Positions 1 through 6,828 of a stretch of DNA of 15,859 nt are shown in pieces. The notes beneath the pieces were generated by a model. The model had not been told where the DNA came from. It did no database searches and was given only the letters and a program-made list of their open reading frames with translations. The DNA comes from CAZAOY01 sp964486925 (lineage in GTDB: Bacteria > Bacillota > Clostridia > Oscillospirales > Ruminococcaceae), in contig CAZAOY010000057.1 of the NCBI GenBank assembly GCA_964486925.1, forward strand, positions 1 through 15,859, read 5' to 3'. Every line of letters begins with the position of its first letter. Positions within the stretch are counted from its first letter, which is position 1. The position numbers and the translations under genes are program-made.

Positions 1-553
1 CGGTAAACGGCCCATCCCCCCAAAGGATAAACGCAAGCTCCCTTAAGGTCTTGCCATCACCCTTGCTGTCAACCAAAACCGCCAAAAGCTCCTTTGCGCT
101 CGCCCGCGGGAAGCTAACAACCCTGCCGTCAACAAATACCTCAAACCCGTTAAAGGTCTGTATGCGAACCCTGCCCCCGCCCGACCTTGGCCTAGGGGAT
201 AAAGCGCTGTCAACCTCCGCCTTTAGCTCCTGCGGGCGAAACGGCTTTAGCAGATACCCATTAGAACGAGCATTAAAAGCGTTTACCGCATACTGGGAAT
301 AACCCGTTACAAATATAATCTTAGTCTGGGGCGAGATGTCCTTTAACGCCTTAGCAAAGGTAAGCCCGTCCATAACAGGCATCTCAATGTCCAAAAATGC
401 AATATCAGGGGTTATTAAATTACTGCTTAAGGTGTCCAAAGCCTCGTTTACATCTGAAAATGGATAAACCTTACTACCTTGATACTGCTCATTTAACATC
501 TGGGTCATGGTGTCAACCATAATTGTTTCATCATCCAAAACAAGGAATGTCAT
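1..553 (-). CDS. Response regulator with winged-helix output domain (partial, C-terminus outside window)
   Basis: Cytoplasmic response regulator and predicted DNA-binding partner of the adjacent kinase. I translated it by hand from the ATG at 553-551; 184 codons are visible before the window edge. Residues 1 to about 118 are a receiver domain: acidic pocket D7-D8, phosphoacceptor D55 in FLDIEMPVMDG, T83, and K103-P104. From about residue 127 (RIQTFNGFEVFVDG) to the edge it resembles the winged-helix start of SARP/OmpR-type output domains (AKELLAVLVD, then LRELAFILWGD), not a LytTR domain. The start codon overlaps the kinase stop by four bases (ATGA), so the two are translationally coupled. 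Target genes are unknown. The family assignment is secure; the exact output subfamily is inferred because the C-terminus is missing. Confidence 0.88.
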   Translation of the reverse strand, partial: MTFLVLDDETIMVDTMTQMLNEQYQGSKVYPFSDVNEALDTLSSNLITPDIAFLDIEMPVMDGLTFAKALKDISPQTKIIFVTGYSQYAVNAFNARSNGYLLKPFRPQELKAEVDSALSPRPRSGGGRVRIQTFNGFEVFVDGRVVSFPRASAKELLAVLVDSKGDGKTLRELAFILWGDGPFT

Positions 554-1890
554 CTCTTCGCCCCCTTCTTCGGTATTTTTATGGTCACTTTAGTTCCAAT
601 ATTTTCCTCACTAAAAACCTCCACTACACCCCCCGCCTGTAGCAAAACTCTGTTTTTTACATTCGCAATCCCTATATGCGTCCTGCCGTCAACCTTAACC
701 GCACCGTTCCCCAAAACACCAACATATCTCCCCGTTGAGGTTGTGGGAACAGAGCTAAACCCTACACCATCATCCGAAACGACAATTATGTAATCCTCGT
801 CTGTCATGTCGGTCTTAATCCTAACCGTGCCACCCCCCTTTTTCTTTGTAACACCGTACCTAACAGCGTTCTCAACGATAGGTTGCAGGGTGAGAGAGGG
901 TATCAAAAAATCACTAACCTTTAGGTCATACTCAATCCTTAGCCTGTCACCAAAGCGAAGCTTCTCAATCCAAAGATAGTTCTTCACATGGGTAAGCTCG
1001 GTTTCAAACGGAATAAGCTCAACGTTACCGATGGTGTCAATGTTGTTTCGTAAAAAATCAGAAAAAGCCATAGTAGCCTTCTTCGCAGTCTGGCTGTCAT
1101 GGTCGCATAGATATGAGATGGTCCCAAGGGTGTTGTAGATAAAATGCGGTTGTATCTGGGAGAGCATTATCGCTGTGCGGCTCTTTTCAAGCTCGAGCTC
1201 CTTCTGCGCGTAAGCCTTGCCCTGCTCCGATTGGATAAAGATATATATGCAAATGCCCGAAAACGTCGTCGCAATATAAAGAAATGTAATACCGTATGTA
1301 AAGATCTGCCCCACAAGAGCAAGTGGTACAACGGTCACAAACGAAGTTAAAAGTAACCTCTCATTCTTTGCCAAGTTTTTCCTGCACCTAAATACCATGT
1401 AAGCACTAACCCCAGCACCCAAAATCCCAAATAGCTGTGATAACCAAAACAAAGACTGCCTGCGATACACATTAGCATCATCAATAATATAGTACATCCC
1501 ATTAAACTGCGACAATATAGTAAGCGCAATCGCCACCACCGCACCATACCGTATAATGCGTATATACCTGCTAACCATCCTATCATCCAATGCCGAAAGA
1601 AAGCTTATAGCATAATCCCCAAACGCCGTCATAAGTATGTACCCAAAACAGTACCCCAGAAAGTTAGCGATATAAACAATGCTCCCTCCAAGCACATCAG
1701 GCCGCCCATTAAAGACCCACGAGGCCGCGTCCGCAAGCTGTACCACAGCATTTGAAACTAACAGCCGAATAAAAAGCTTGTCCTGTAAACTCTTTTTACG
1801 TTCAGTTATAACCAAGAAAAATAGTATAATTATCGATAGTAATGCACCAAAGATTTCCAATGATACATTTATATATGTAATAGTGCTCAT
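550..1890 (-). CDS. LytS/YehU-type membrane sensor histidine kinase
   Basis: Membrane sensor kinase that should phosphorylate the overlapping response regulator. The N-terminal half carries about six or seven hydrophobic segments and no recognised extracellular domain. A short linker (about 222-238) leads to a His_kinase domain with SQIQPHFIYNTLG; the phosphorylated His is about residue 249. The ATP-binding part shows the N box LQPIVENAVRYG (Asn about 341), DDGVGF (about 373-378) and GIANVKNRV. I prefer the ATG at 1890 because GAGGGA lies 10 bases upstream and the protein then begins MSTITYINVSLEIFG. An in-frame ATG at 1917 would add nine polar residues and cannot be excluded. The signal sensed is not evident. 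Confidence 0.9.
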   Translation of the reverse strand: MSTITYINVSLEIFGALLSIIILFFLVITERKKSLQDKLFIRLLVSNAVVQLADAASWVFNGRPDVLGGSIVYIANFLGYCFGYILMTAFGDYAISFLSALDDRMVSRYIRIIRYGAVVAIALTILSQFNGMYYIIDDANVYRRQSLFWLSQLFGILGAGVSAYMVFRCRKNLAKNERLLLTSFVTVVPLALVGQIFTYGITFLYIATTFSGICIYIFIQSEQGKAYAQKELELEKSRTAIMLSQIQPHFIYNTLGTISYLCDHDSQTAKKATMAFSDFLRNNIDTIGNVELIPFETELTHVKNYLWIEKLRFGDRLRIEYDLKVSDFLIPSLTLQPIVENAVRYGVTKKKGGGTVRIKTDMTDEDYIIVVSDDGVGFSSVPTTSTGRYVGVLGNGAVKVDGRTHIGIANVKNRVLLQAGGVVEVFSEENIGTKVTIKIPKKGAKR

Positions 1891-2093
1891 GTCCCCGCTT
1901 TCCCTCATGCTTTTCATATCTCAACCCGACCTTTTTACCCCTAACCACCTCGTAAAAGCAATTCTTATTAAAGCTTTACAGGTTATAAGACAGCATAAAA
2001 ATCCAGATTGCAAAGTACCTCCGTCCAACCTACCCACCGTAGCATTTGACATCCCAAAAAATACCAAGCTCCAGGGTAGTGTATCTATGTAAC

Positions 2094-2122
2094 ATTATAA
2101 ACTATTATTCTGTAAAAAGCAA
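2094..2122 (-). promoter_or_regulatory. Candidate sigma-A promoter of the two-component operon
   Basis: On the minus strand TTGCTT (2122-2117) and a perfect TATAAT (2099-2094) are separated by 17 bases. The -35 is only 3/6 to consensus. It would give a leader of about 170-200 bases before the kinase start, in which a small ORF (2052-1921) lies. Confidence 0.4.
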
Positions 2123-2205
2123 TGGATAAGATGTGAATAATCAGTACCTCCAAGCTTTCCAAAGATATAACCTCGATAAACAAAGCCATAATCCTTGCCT
2201 GGCAG

Positions 2206-2268
2206 AAAGATCCATAACAACAGCCGTATCACAACTAACTCGTTGTACAGCCGTTATTATGGATCTTT
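2206..2268 (-). terminator. Long hairpin downstream of the DUF2200 gene, possible terminator
   Basis: AAAGATCCATAA (2206-2217) and TTATGGATCTTT (2257-2268) form a perfect 12-base inverted repeat with a 39-base spacer. The spacer has an inner ACAAC/GTTGT stem and two direct copies of ACAGCCGT. It lies about 36 bases past the DUF2200 stop, so a terminator or 3' stabilising element is likely. There is no strong U-run, and a small mobile repeat is an alternative. Confidence 0.45.
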
Positions 2269-2303
2269 ATCACAAACCACATACCGATACTAAAGCTTAA
2301 AAA

Positions 2304-2660
2304 TTACCCATCACTTCGCAGTATCTTCTCCATCGCCTTCCCCTTTGCAAGCTCATCGATCAGCTTATCGAGATAACGGATCTCCTGCATTAGCGGATCG
2401 GCGATCTCCTTAACCCGCACCCCGCAGATAACCCCCTTGATTAACCGCCTAGCAGGATTAAGCTTAGGTGCTTGTCCAAAAAAGCCTTCAAAGTCAGTCT
2501 TAGCCTCAAGATGAAGCTCAAGCTGTGCTTGACTATACCCTGTAAGCCACAAAATTATCTGGTCAACCTCCTCCTTAGTCCGCCCCTTTCGCATAACCTT
2601 GTTAAGATAAAGCGGATAAACCTCGCTAAAGCTAACCGAAAAGATCCTATTTACTGCCAT
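2304..2660 (-). CDS. DUF2200 family protein
   Basis: Small (118 aa) cytoplasmic protein of a conserved family without a known reaction. It matches the DUF2200 pattern from memory: an N-terminal RIFSVSFSEVYPLYLNK followed by GRTKEEVDQIILWLTGY, then a C-terminal helical part with EIADPLMQEIRYLDKLIDEL. The start at 2660 is chosen over the upstream in-frame ATG at 2690 because GGGAGG sits about seven bases before it and the homologous N-terminus begins there. It stands alone between the two-component operon and the divergent CRISPR operon, and nothing ties it to either. Confidence 0.82.
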   Translation of the reverse strand: MAVNRIFSVSFSEVYPLYLNKVMRKGRTKEEVDQIILWLTGYSQAQLELHLEAKTDFEGFFGQAPKLNPARRLIKGVICGVRVKEIADPLMQEIRYLDKLIDELAKGKAMEKILRSDG

Positions 2661-2885
2661 ATATTTCCTCCCACCAAAAACACCGTTCAACCTTAAAGAA
2701 TATAATTATCCAACCGATAACATCCATCCTTAAAGTATTACCATCTTTAAATTCTCCTTACAATATACCATTAATATATGAACATTTCAACTATCAAAAG
2801 CAAGCAACAGCACTTTACAGGAGGCTTTGTGCCTTCCCGCTCTGGTTGTTTACAACCCATATTAATGTATCTATCTTACCACAGG

Positions 2886-2911
2886 TAGTATGACAATAGT
2901 AGGTCATACTA
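2886..2911. promoter_or_regulatory. Operator-like inverted repeat
   Basis: TAGTATGAC (2886-2894) and GTCATACTA (2903-2911) are perfect inverted 9-mers separated by eight bases, a geometry typical of dimeric repressor sites. It is about 170 bases upstream of the CRISPR operon -35 box, so a role in that promoter is uncertain. No T-run follows, which argues against a terminator. Confidence 0.35.
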
Positions 2912-3078
2912 TAAGGCGACGGTGTGAGGAACTTCTAATTATTTTAATGCTACCTGACAAACATTACGATAAACATCAATGTTATAATCTAATAATAAAA
3001 TTGCCACACTTACTTTAGTTTATGTTAAATATGCAATCCAAATTCTATTCTTTTCGACAAAATTTTACATTTTAATTA

Positions 3079-3107
3079 TTGATTTTAATGAAAAGTTATG
3101 TTATAGT
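3079..3107 (+). promoter_or_regulatory. Sigma-A-like promoter of the nuclease-cmr operon
   Basis: TTGATT (3079-3084) and TATAGT (3102-3107) are spaced by exactly 17 bases in an AT-rich region, 66 bases before the first ATG at 3173. It places the nuclease gene as the first gene of the cmr transcript. Confidence 0.6.
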
Positions 3108-3172
3108 ATATATAGTTAATATTTTCCATTAAATTATTCTCAAAATATAAATTCACCGATAAGGAGAAGATC

Positions 3173-4251
3173 ATGAGCGATAAAAAAGGAAATCGATACA
3201 ATAAAAGCAAGCAAGACACCATAAAAGACATTAAACATAACTATGAGCAGGTTGAAAAGTTTTTTGTAGAACAGCTATATATGAAGCATAGCTTGCACGG
3301 AACAACGATAGGGTCAGCAAGGGAGGATATATGGAAACAGCTTTTTGAGATGATTATCCCTAAAAAATTTGTAATTGAACAATCCGTTTTTATTATCGAC
3401 TCAAGCTTCAAAAACGATGATAGCCAAACTGGGATTTCAAGGGAGGTCGATCTTGCAATAATCGATGAAACATACACACCGTATATCTTTANNNNNNNNN
3501 NNNNNNNNNNNNNNNNNNNNNNNNNNNNNNNNNNNNNNNNNNNNNNNNNNNNNNNNNNNNNNNNNNNNNNNNNNNNNNNNNNNNNNNNNNNTCAAGGGAG
3601 GTCGATCTTGCAATAATCGATGAAACATACACACCGTATATCTTTAAGTTCGGTAGAACTAAATTTGTGCCTATTGAAGCTGTTGCAGTCGTGGTTGAGT
3701 GCAAAAGCAAGAGTAGTGGAAAAAGCCTAGAAAGTTGGATTAATAGTATTAATGCCCTTAAAAGCTCTGATCTTGGGATTGCACGAATGGTAAGCTTTAT
3801 GCAGTATAAACAGGATAAAGACGATAATACAAGCGATAAAAAAAACGTTACACAAACTTCAACCAGACCACTAAAGATATTTTGTGGACTAGAAGGTAGA
3901 TCTATAAATAAAAAACTAAAAAATTGTTTTGACTTTACAATTTTAGCAAACAAAGATAACAACAGTTTAAATATTTCCCATAGAGATCTAGAGTCTTTGG
4001 AGCAATGGGCAATCTACTTAAATAACCCAAACTTTGATATAAAATTACCAGTGTATAGCTTAACAGAGCATTTTAGCGTTTATGAACTGGATAAAAACGG
4101 TAACAAGACTATCAATACTTTACTAACATTTAACTTCCAGCTAAACCAACTACTTATGCTAATAAACAACCCATTGCTTTTCCCACACCTCGCATATGTT
4201 AATATGTTTAATAAAAAGGTGAAGGAAGGAGGGATAACCAATGCAAAGTGA
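3173..4251 (+). CDS. DUF6602-like PD-(D/E)XK nuclease, first gene of the cmr operon (spans an assembly gap)
   Basis: Predicted Mg-dependent nuclease. Collapsing the duplicated 55 bases and the 100 Ns gives one clean 307-residue frame. Visible core: E51 in SAREDIWKQLF, D93 in SREVDLAIID, and E124/K126 in AVVVECKSK, i.e. an E...D...ExK restriction-endonuclease-like active site. The arrangement, the PIEAVAVVVECKSK strand and a C-terminal LLTFNFQLNQLL helix match the DUF6602 family as I remember it. No transmembrane, CARF or SAVED domain is recognisable; residues about 185-307 have no named domain. AAGGAGA lies just before the ATG, the promoter is 66 bases upstream, and the stop lies 11 bases inside cmr1, so it is co-transcribed with the Cmr complex. 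Role as Cmr effector is inference; DNA or RNA substrate is unknown. Confidence 0.72.
3437..3491 (+). repeat. 55-base direct duplicate, left copy (contig-end overlap)
   Basis: Identical to 3592-3646, on the other side of the N run. Exactly 55 bases with no mismatch ending at the gap fits an assembler k-mer overlap between contigs rather than biology. Confidence 0.9.
3492..3591. other. 100-N scaffold gap
   Basis: Exactly 100 Ns, the conventional placeholder for a gap of unknown size. The flanks overlap, so the true gap is very probably zero or negative. Confidence 0.95.
3592..3646 (+). repeat. 55-base direct duplicate, right copy
   Basis: Second copy of 3437-3491. Joining base 3491 to base 3647 keeps the reading frame of the nuclease (codon 107 becomes AAG) without a stop. 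Confidence 0.9.
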
Positions 4252-5092
4252 AACCTTAAGCTGTAAAGTCATAACCCCTATGTTTTCATTTGGACAAGGC
4301 GCTACCCCAATGGTTCGTACCACAGAGTTAAAAGGGATTATGCGTTATATCTACCGAATCAGCCAGCAGGAATTAGATACAAAAAAACTTTTTGATATGG
4401 AAAGCGAGTATTTTGGAAGCACAAGCAAACCCTCACCCATACGACTACAGATTATACCTTATTCTATAAAGATTAATCCTCAACAGCCATTAACATTACA
4501 TAATCCTCGAGACTATAAAAATTCTATAGCGATTGATTCTAGATTCGACATTACTCTACGGTTAGTAAACCATTCTAATATTAACCTCGAGTGGTACAAG
4601 GATATAGTTAGACTGTCATTCTACCTTTTTGGTATGGGTAGGCGTGCGCGACGAGCAAGGGGTTGTTGTTGTATAGCAAATGAGATAAAATCTGAAGAAG
4701 ATACTAAGGTTGAGATACTGCGCCTATTAAATGGTATCGATAAACAGAATAAACAGGTGTACAGCCTGAATAGCAACTGTATAAAACCTATTAATATATA
4801 CAACACAAAAAAGCTACGACCTGTTATTCAAAGAATATATTTTGGTAAACCAATTGTAAGTAAGGACATTAATTTTTTAAAATGCATTGACCACAGCTGT
4901 CATAATATGAAGTTAGATGGCTTTGATTCTAAGCTTGCCTCACCTATTATAGTAAGTGTAGCAAAGATAGATAAAGGTTATCTGCCAATCTATACCTTTG
5001 TTAAAGCAGTCTTAGGTAAAGAGCTTGATGGTAACTTTCGGAAGCGATCTGCGTTTAAAGATGATGTTGAAAGGCAGGTGTACAAACGATGA
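4241..5092 (+). CDS. cmr1: Type III-B CRISPR RAMP protein Cmr1
   Basis: Cas7-like RAMP subunit that sits at the 3' end of the crRNA in the Cmr complex. The 283-residue protein starts with the Cmr1 signature: ITPMFSFGQGA (11-21), then RTTELKGIMRYIYR (26-39), and later the glycine/arginine loop LFGMGRRARRARG (129-141). It is slightly short for the family. AAGGAGGG lies seven bases before the ATG, which is inside the nuclease gene (11-base overlap); the stop overlaps cmr2 by four bases (ATGA). No truncation is apparent. A three-Cys run (CCC, 142-144) follows the Arg-rich loop and is unusual. Confidence 0.9.
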   Translation: MQSETLSCKVITPMFSFGQGATPMVRTTELKGIMRYIYRISQQELDTKKLFDMESEYFGSTSKPSPIRLQIIPYSIKINPQQPLTLHNPRDYKNSIAIDSRFDITLRLVNHSNINLEWYKDIVRLSFYLFGMGRRARRARGCCCIANEIKSEEDTKVEILRLLNGIDKQNKQVYSLNSNCIKPINIYNTKKLRPVIQRIYFGKPIVSKDINFLKCIDHSCHNMKLDGFDSKLASPIIVSVAKIDKGYLPIYTFVKAVLGKELDGNFRKRSAFKDDVERQVYKR

Positions 5093-6828
5093 ATGTAATG
5101 TTTGCATTCACAATAGGCCCCGTTAAAGCATTTATTGATAATTCCCGTAAGATGATTGACCTGCGAGGTGGCAGCAGAATCCTGTCGGAACTGACAAAAA
5201 AGGCAATTGATAAAGTAATAGATATGGGAGTAGAGGTGGTCTTTCCTGTAATCGATAAGAATGACAACCTAGGATCTAACATCCCAAACCGCTTTATTGC
5301 TATAATTAAAGACGTTAATGTAGATAACCTTCATATATATAAGCAAAAGGCAGAGGATCTAACAAAATGGGTTAAGGACAGCTTTATGTCAATGTATGAA
5401 ACTGTCTTTACATCAGTTGGTATAACAGATAAAGAGCAGTTAGCTATAGGCGCTAAACAGCTATCGGATTTTTTGGAGGTACATTGGATCTTCCACGAGT
5501 ACCAAGATAACGAAAAGGGAAGCTACCATACAGCATATAATGCCGTCTTTAAAGGAATGCAGTCAGTAAAAAGTATCCGCCCCTTCCTGCAAAGTGATGA
5601 GCAATGGGGGCGCAAATGCACACTTTTTCCTGAATATAACGCTATCGTTATAAAAAAGGACAAAAAAGATAACCACCCTAAACATACAAACACCTTAAAC
5701 CTTAAAGGCTATATCGATGTAACCGATAACCAAAAGCTTAAATACATTATTAAGGATAAGGAAGCGCTATCCGCCATTGCCCTCTTTAAACGTGCTTTTC
5801 TTATTGATAAAGGCGATAGAAAAGAGATAAAATCCCTAAGAAATATGCTCCTAGAATCCTACTATAACAATATAGTTGATGATGAGGACTATAGCCATAC
5901 CACTGATCCTACATATATCGCTAATGCAATCTATGACCTTTACAATGAGAACCCACCAAAAGATGAATACCCTGAAAAGGACAAAATGATAGCTAGCAGA
6001 ATATATAAAGATATACAAAAAAACAAGGTTACCCTAAGCTCATACTATGCCTGTGTAAAATTTGATGGGGATAGTATGGGGACTAAATATCAAGAGATAG
6101 ACGACAAGGATACCCATACAGAGCTAAGCAAAAAGATAAGCGATTTTGCTAGACAGGCAAAATGTATTATCGAAAAGGACTGTAACGGAATCTGCGTTTA
6201 TGCAGGGGGCGAGGACGTACTGGCATTCTTCCCGATACACAAGCTTTTTAAAGGTTTGCAGACACTTCACAAAGCATTCTACGAAAAAACAGGCCTCACC
6301 TTCTCTGCGGGTATCGCTATTGCACACCTAATGCAACCACTAAAAGAGGTATTAATAACTGCAGAAAATATGGAGCACTACGCAAAGGAAATAGATAAGG
6401 AAAACCTAAAAGAACTAGAGTCTGAAACCAAGAAGAATGCATTTGCACTATCACTTATTAAGCGCAGTGGAGAGCTTCGTACAATACGTCACAAGTTTAA
6501 CCTAACAAACCAACATGACTACAAGCTGCTTAACACCATAGATGAAATGGTACAAGCCTTAGCAAAGACAGAATACTCAAAATCCCTAATCTACGACATA
6601 ATCAAAATCCTTAGCACCTTTAATTACAGTGATAACATTACCGTCAACACCCAAATTTCAAAGGTTATTATTGATCAGATATCCGCACAAAAAAACATAA
6701 CAAACCAAAAATTAATACAAAGCTTTAAAGATCTACTGCTAAACTGTACATTCTTGCAGGAATATATTAACCTTCTGGATGTTGTATGCTTTTTATCAAG
6801 GGAGGTGTTTATCGATGTATCAGATTAA
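5089..6828 (+). CDS. cmr2: Cas10/Cmr2, HD-less, with GGED palm motif
   Basis: Large subunit of the type III-B complex; on target RNA binding its palm domain should make a nucleotide second messenger. The protein is 579 residues and opens directly with the first ferredoxin-like domain (FTIGPVKAFIDNSRKMIDLR, 7-26). In HD-containing Cmr2 about 200 residues precede this motif, so the HD nuclease is absent altogether, not mutated. The cyclase palm has VKFDGDSMG (323-331, D326/D328), YAGGEDVLAF (371-380; GGED replaces the usual GGDD) and the SAGIAIAHLMQPL strand-helix (406-418). Only one Cys (C177, GRKCTLFPEYNA) remains where many Cmr2 have a Cys pair. C-terminal part is helical. Start overlaps the cmr1 stop. 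Product identity (cyclic oligoadenylate, SAM-AMP or other) cannot be read from sequence. Confidence 0.93.
   Translation: MNVMFAFTIGPVKAFIDNSRKMIDLRGGSRILSELTKKAIDKVIDMGVEVVFPVIDKNDNLGSNIPNRFIAIIKDVNVDNLHIYKQKAEDLTKWVKDSFMSMYETVFTSVGITDKEQLAIGAKQLSDFLEVHWIFHEYQDNEKGSYHTAYNAVFKGMQSVKSIRPFLQSDEQWGRKCTLFPEYNAIVIKKDKKDNHPKHTNTLNLKGYIDVTDNQKLKYIIKDKEALSAIALFKRAFLIDKGDRKEIKSLRNMLLESYYNNIVDDEDYSHTTDPTYIANAIYDLYNENPPKDEYPEKDKMIASRIYKDIQKNKVTLSSYYACVKFDGDSMGTKYQEIDDKDTHTELSKKISDFARQAKCIIEKDCNGICVYAGGEDVLAFFPIHKLFKGLQTLHKAFYEKTGLTFSAGIAIAHLMQPLKEVLITAENMEHYAKEIDKENLKELESETKKNAFALSLIKRSGELRTIRHKFNLTNQHDYKLLNTIDEMVQALAKTEYSKSLIYDIIKILSTFNYSDNITVNTQISKVIIDQISAQKNITNQKLIQSFKDLLLNCTFLQEYINLLDVVCFLSREVFIDVSD

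Larger units (their letters stand above)
1918..2303. other. Intergenic region between kinase and DUF2200 genes
   Basis: This stretch holds the kinase leader, a 43-codon minus-strand ORF (2052-1921, see findings), the candidate promoter at 2094-2122 and the inverted-repeat structure at 2206-2268. I see no convincing larger gene; the 1679-2092 plus-strand frame is antisense to the kinase and has no family resemblance. Confidence 0.6.
2661..3172. promoter_or_regulatory. Divergent intergenic region upstream of the CRISPR operon
   Basis: About 510 bases without a supported gene. It contains the AGGAGG at 2819-2824 before a 19-codon GTG ORF (2829-2888), the near-palindrome GGTTGTTTACAACC (2844-2857), an inverted repeat at 2886-2911, and the operon promoter at 3079-3107. 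The stretch from about 2990 is very AT-rich. I found no CRISPR repeats in it. Confidence 0.5.

Noticed and set aside
2661..3172. Possible CRISPR array or degenerate repeats next to the cmr operon
   Set aside because: I found only single inverted repeats, no regularly spaced direct repeats of 25-40 bases here or in 10037-10193.
3667..4251. ATG at 3667 as the start of a separate 194-residue protein
   Set aside because: It is an internal Met-less position in the joined reading: the frame continues upstream through VDLAIID and the 55-base duplicate. The apparent start comes only from the N gap and has no ribosome site; the joined 307-residue frame is better supported. (In the joined frame this codon would be an internal one.)
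6514..6519. His-Asp dipeptide (NQHDYK) in Cas10 as a possible HD nuclease motif
   Set aside because: It lies in the C-terminal helical part, about 100 residues after GGED. The HD domain of Cas10 is N-terminal and needs additional His and Asp residues that are not present.
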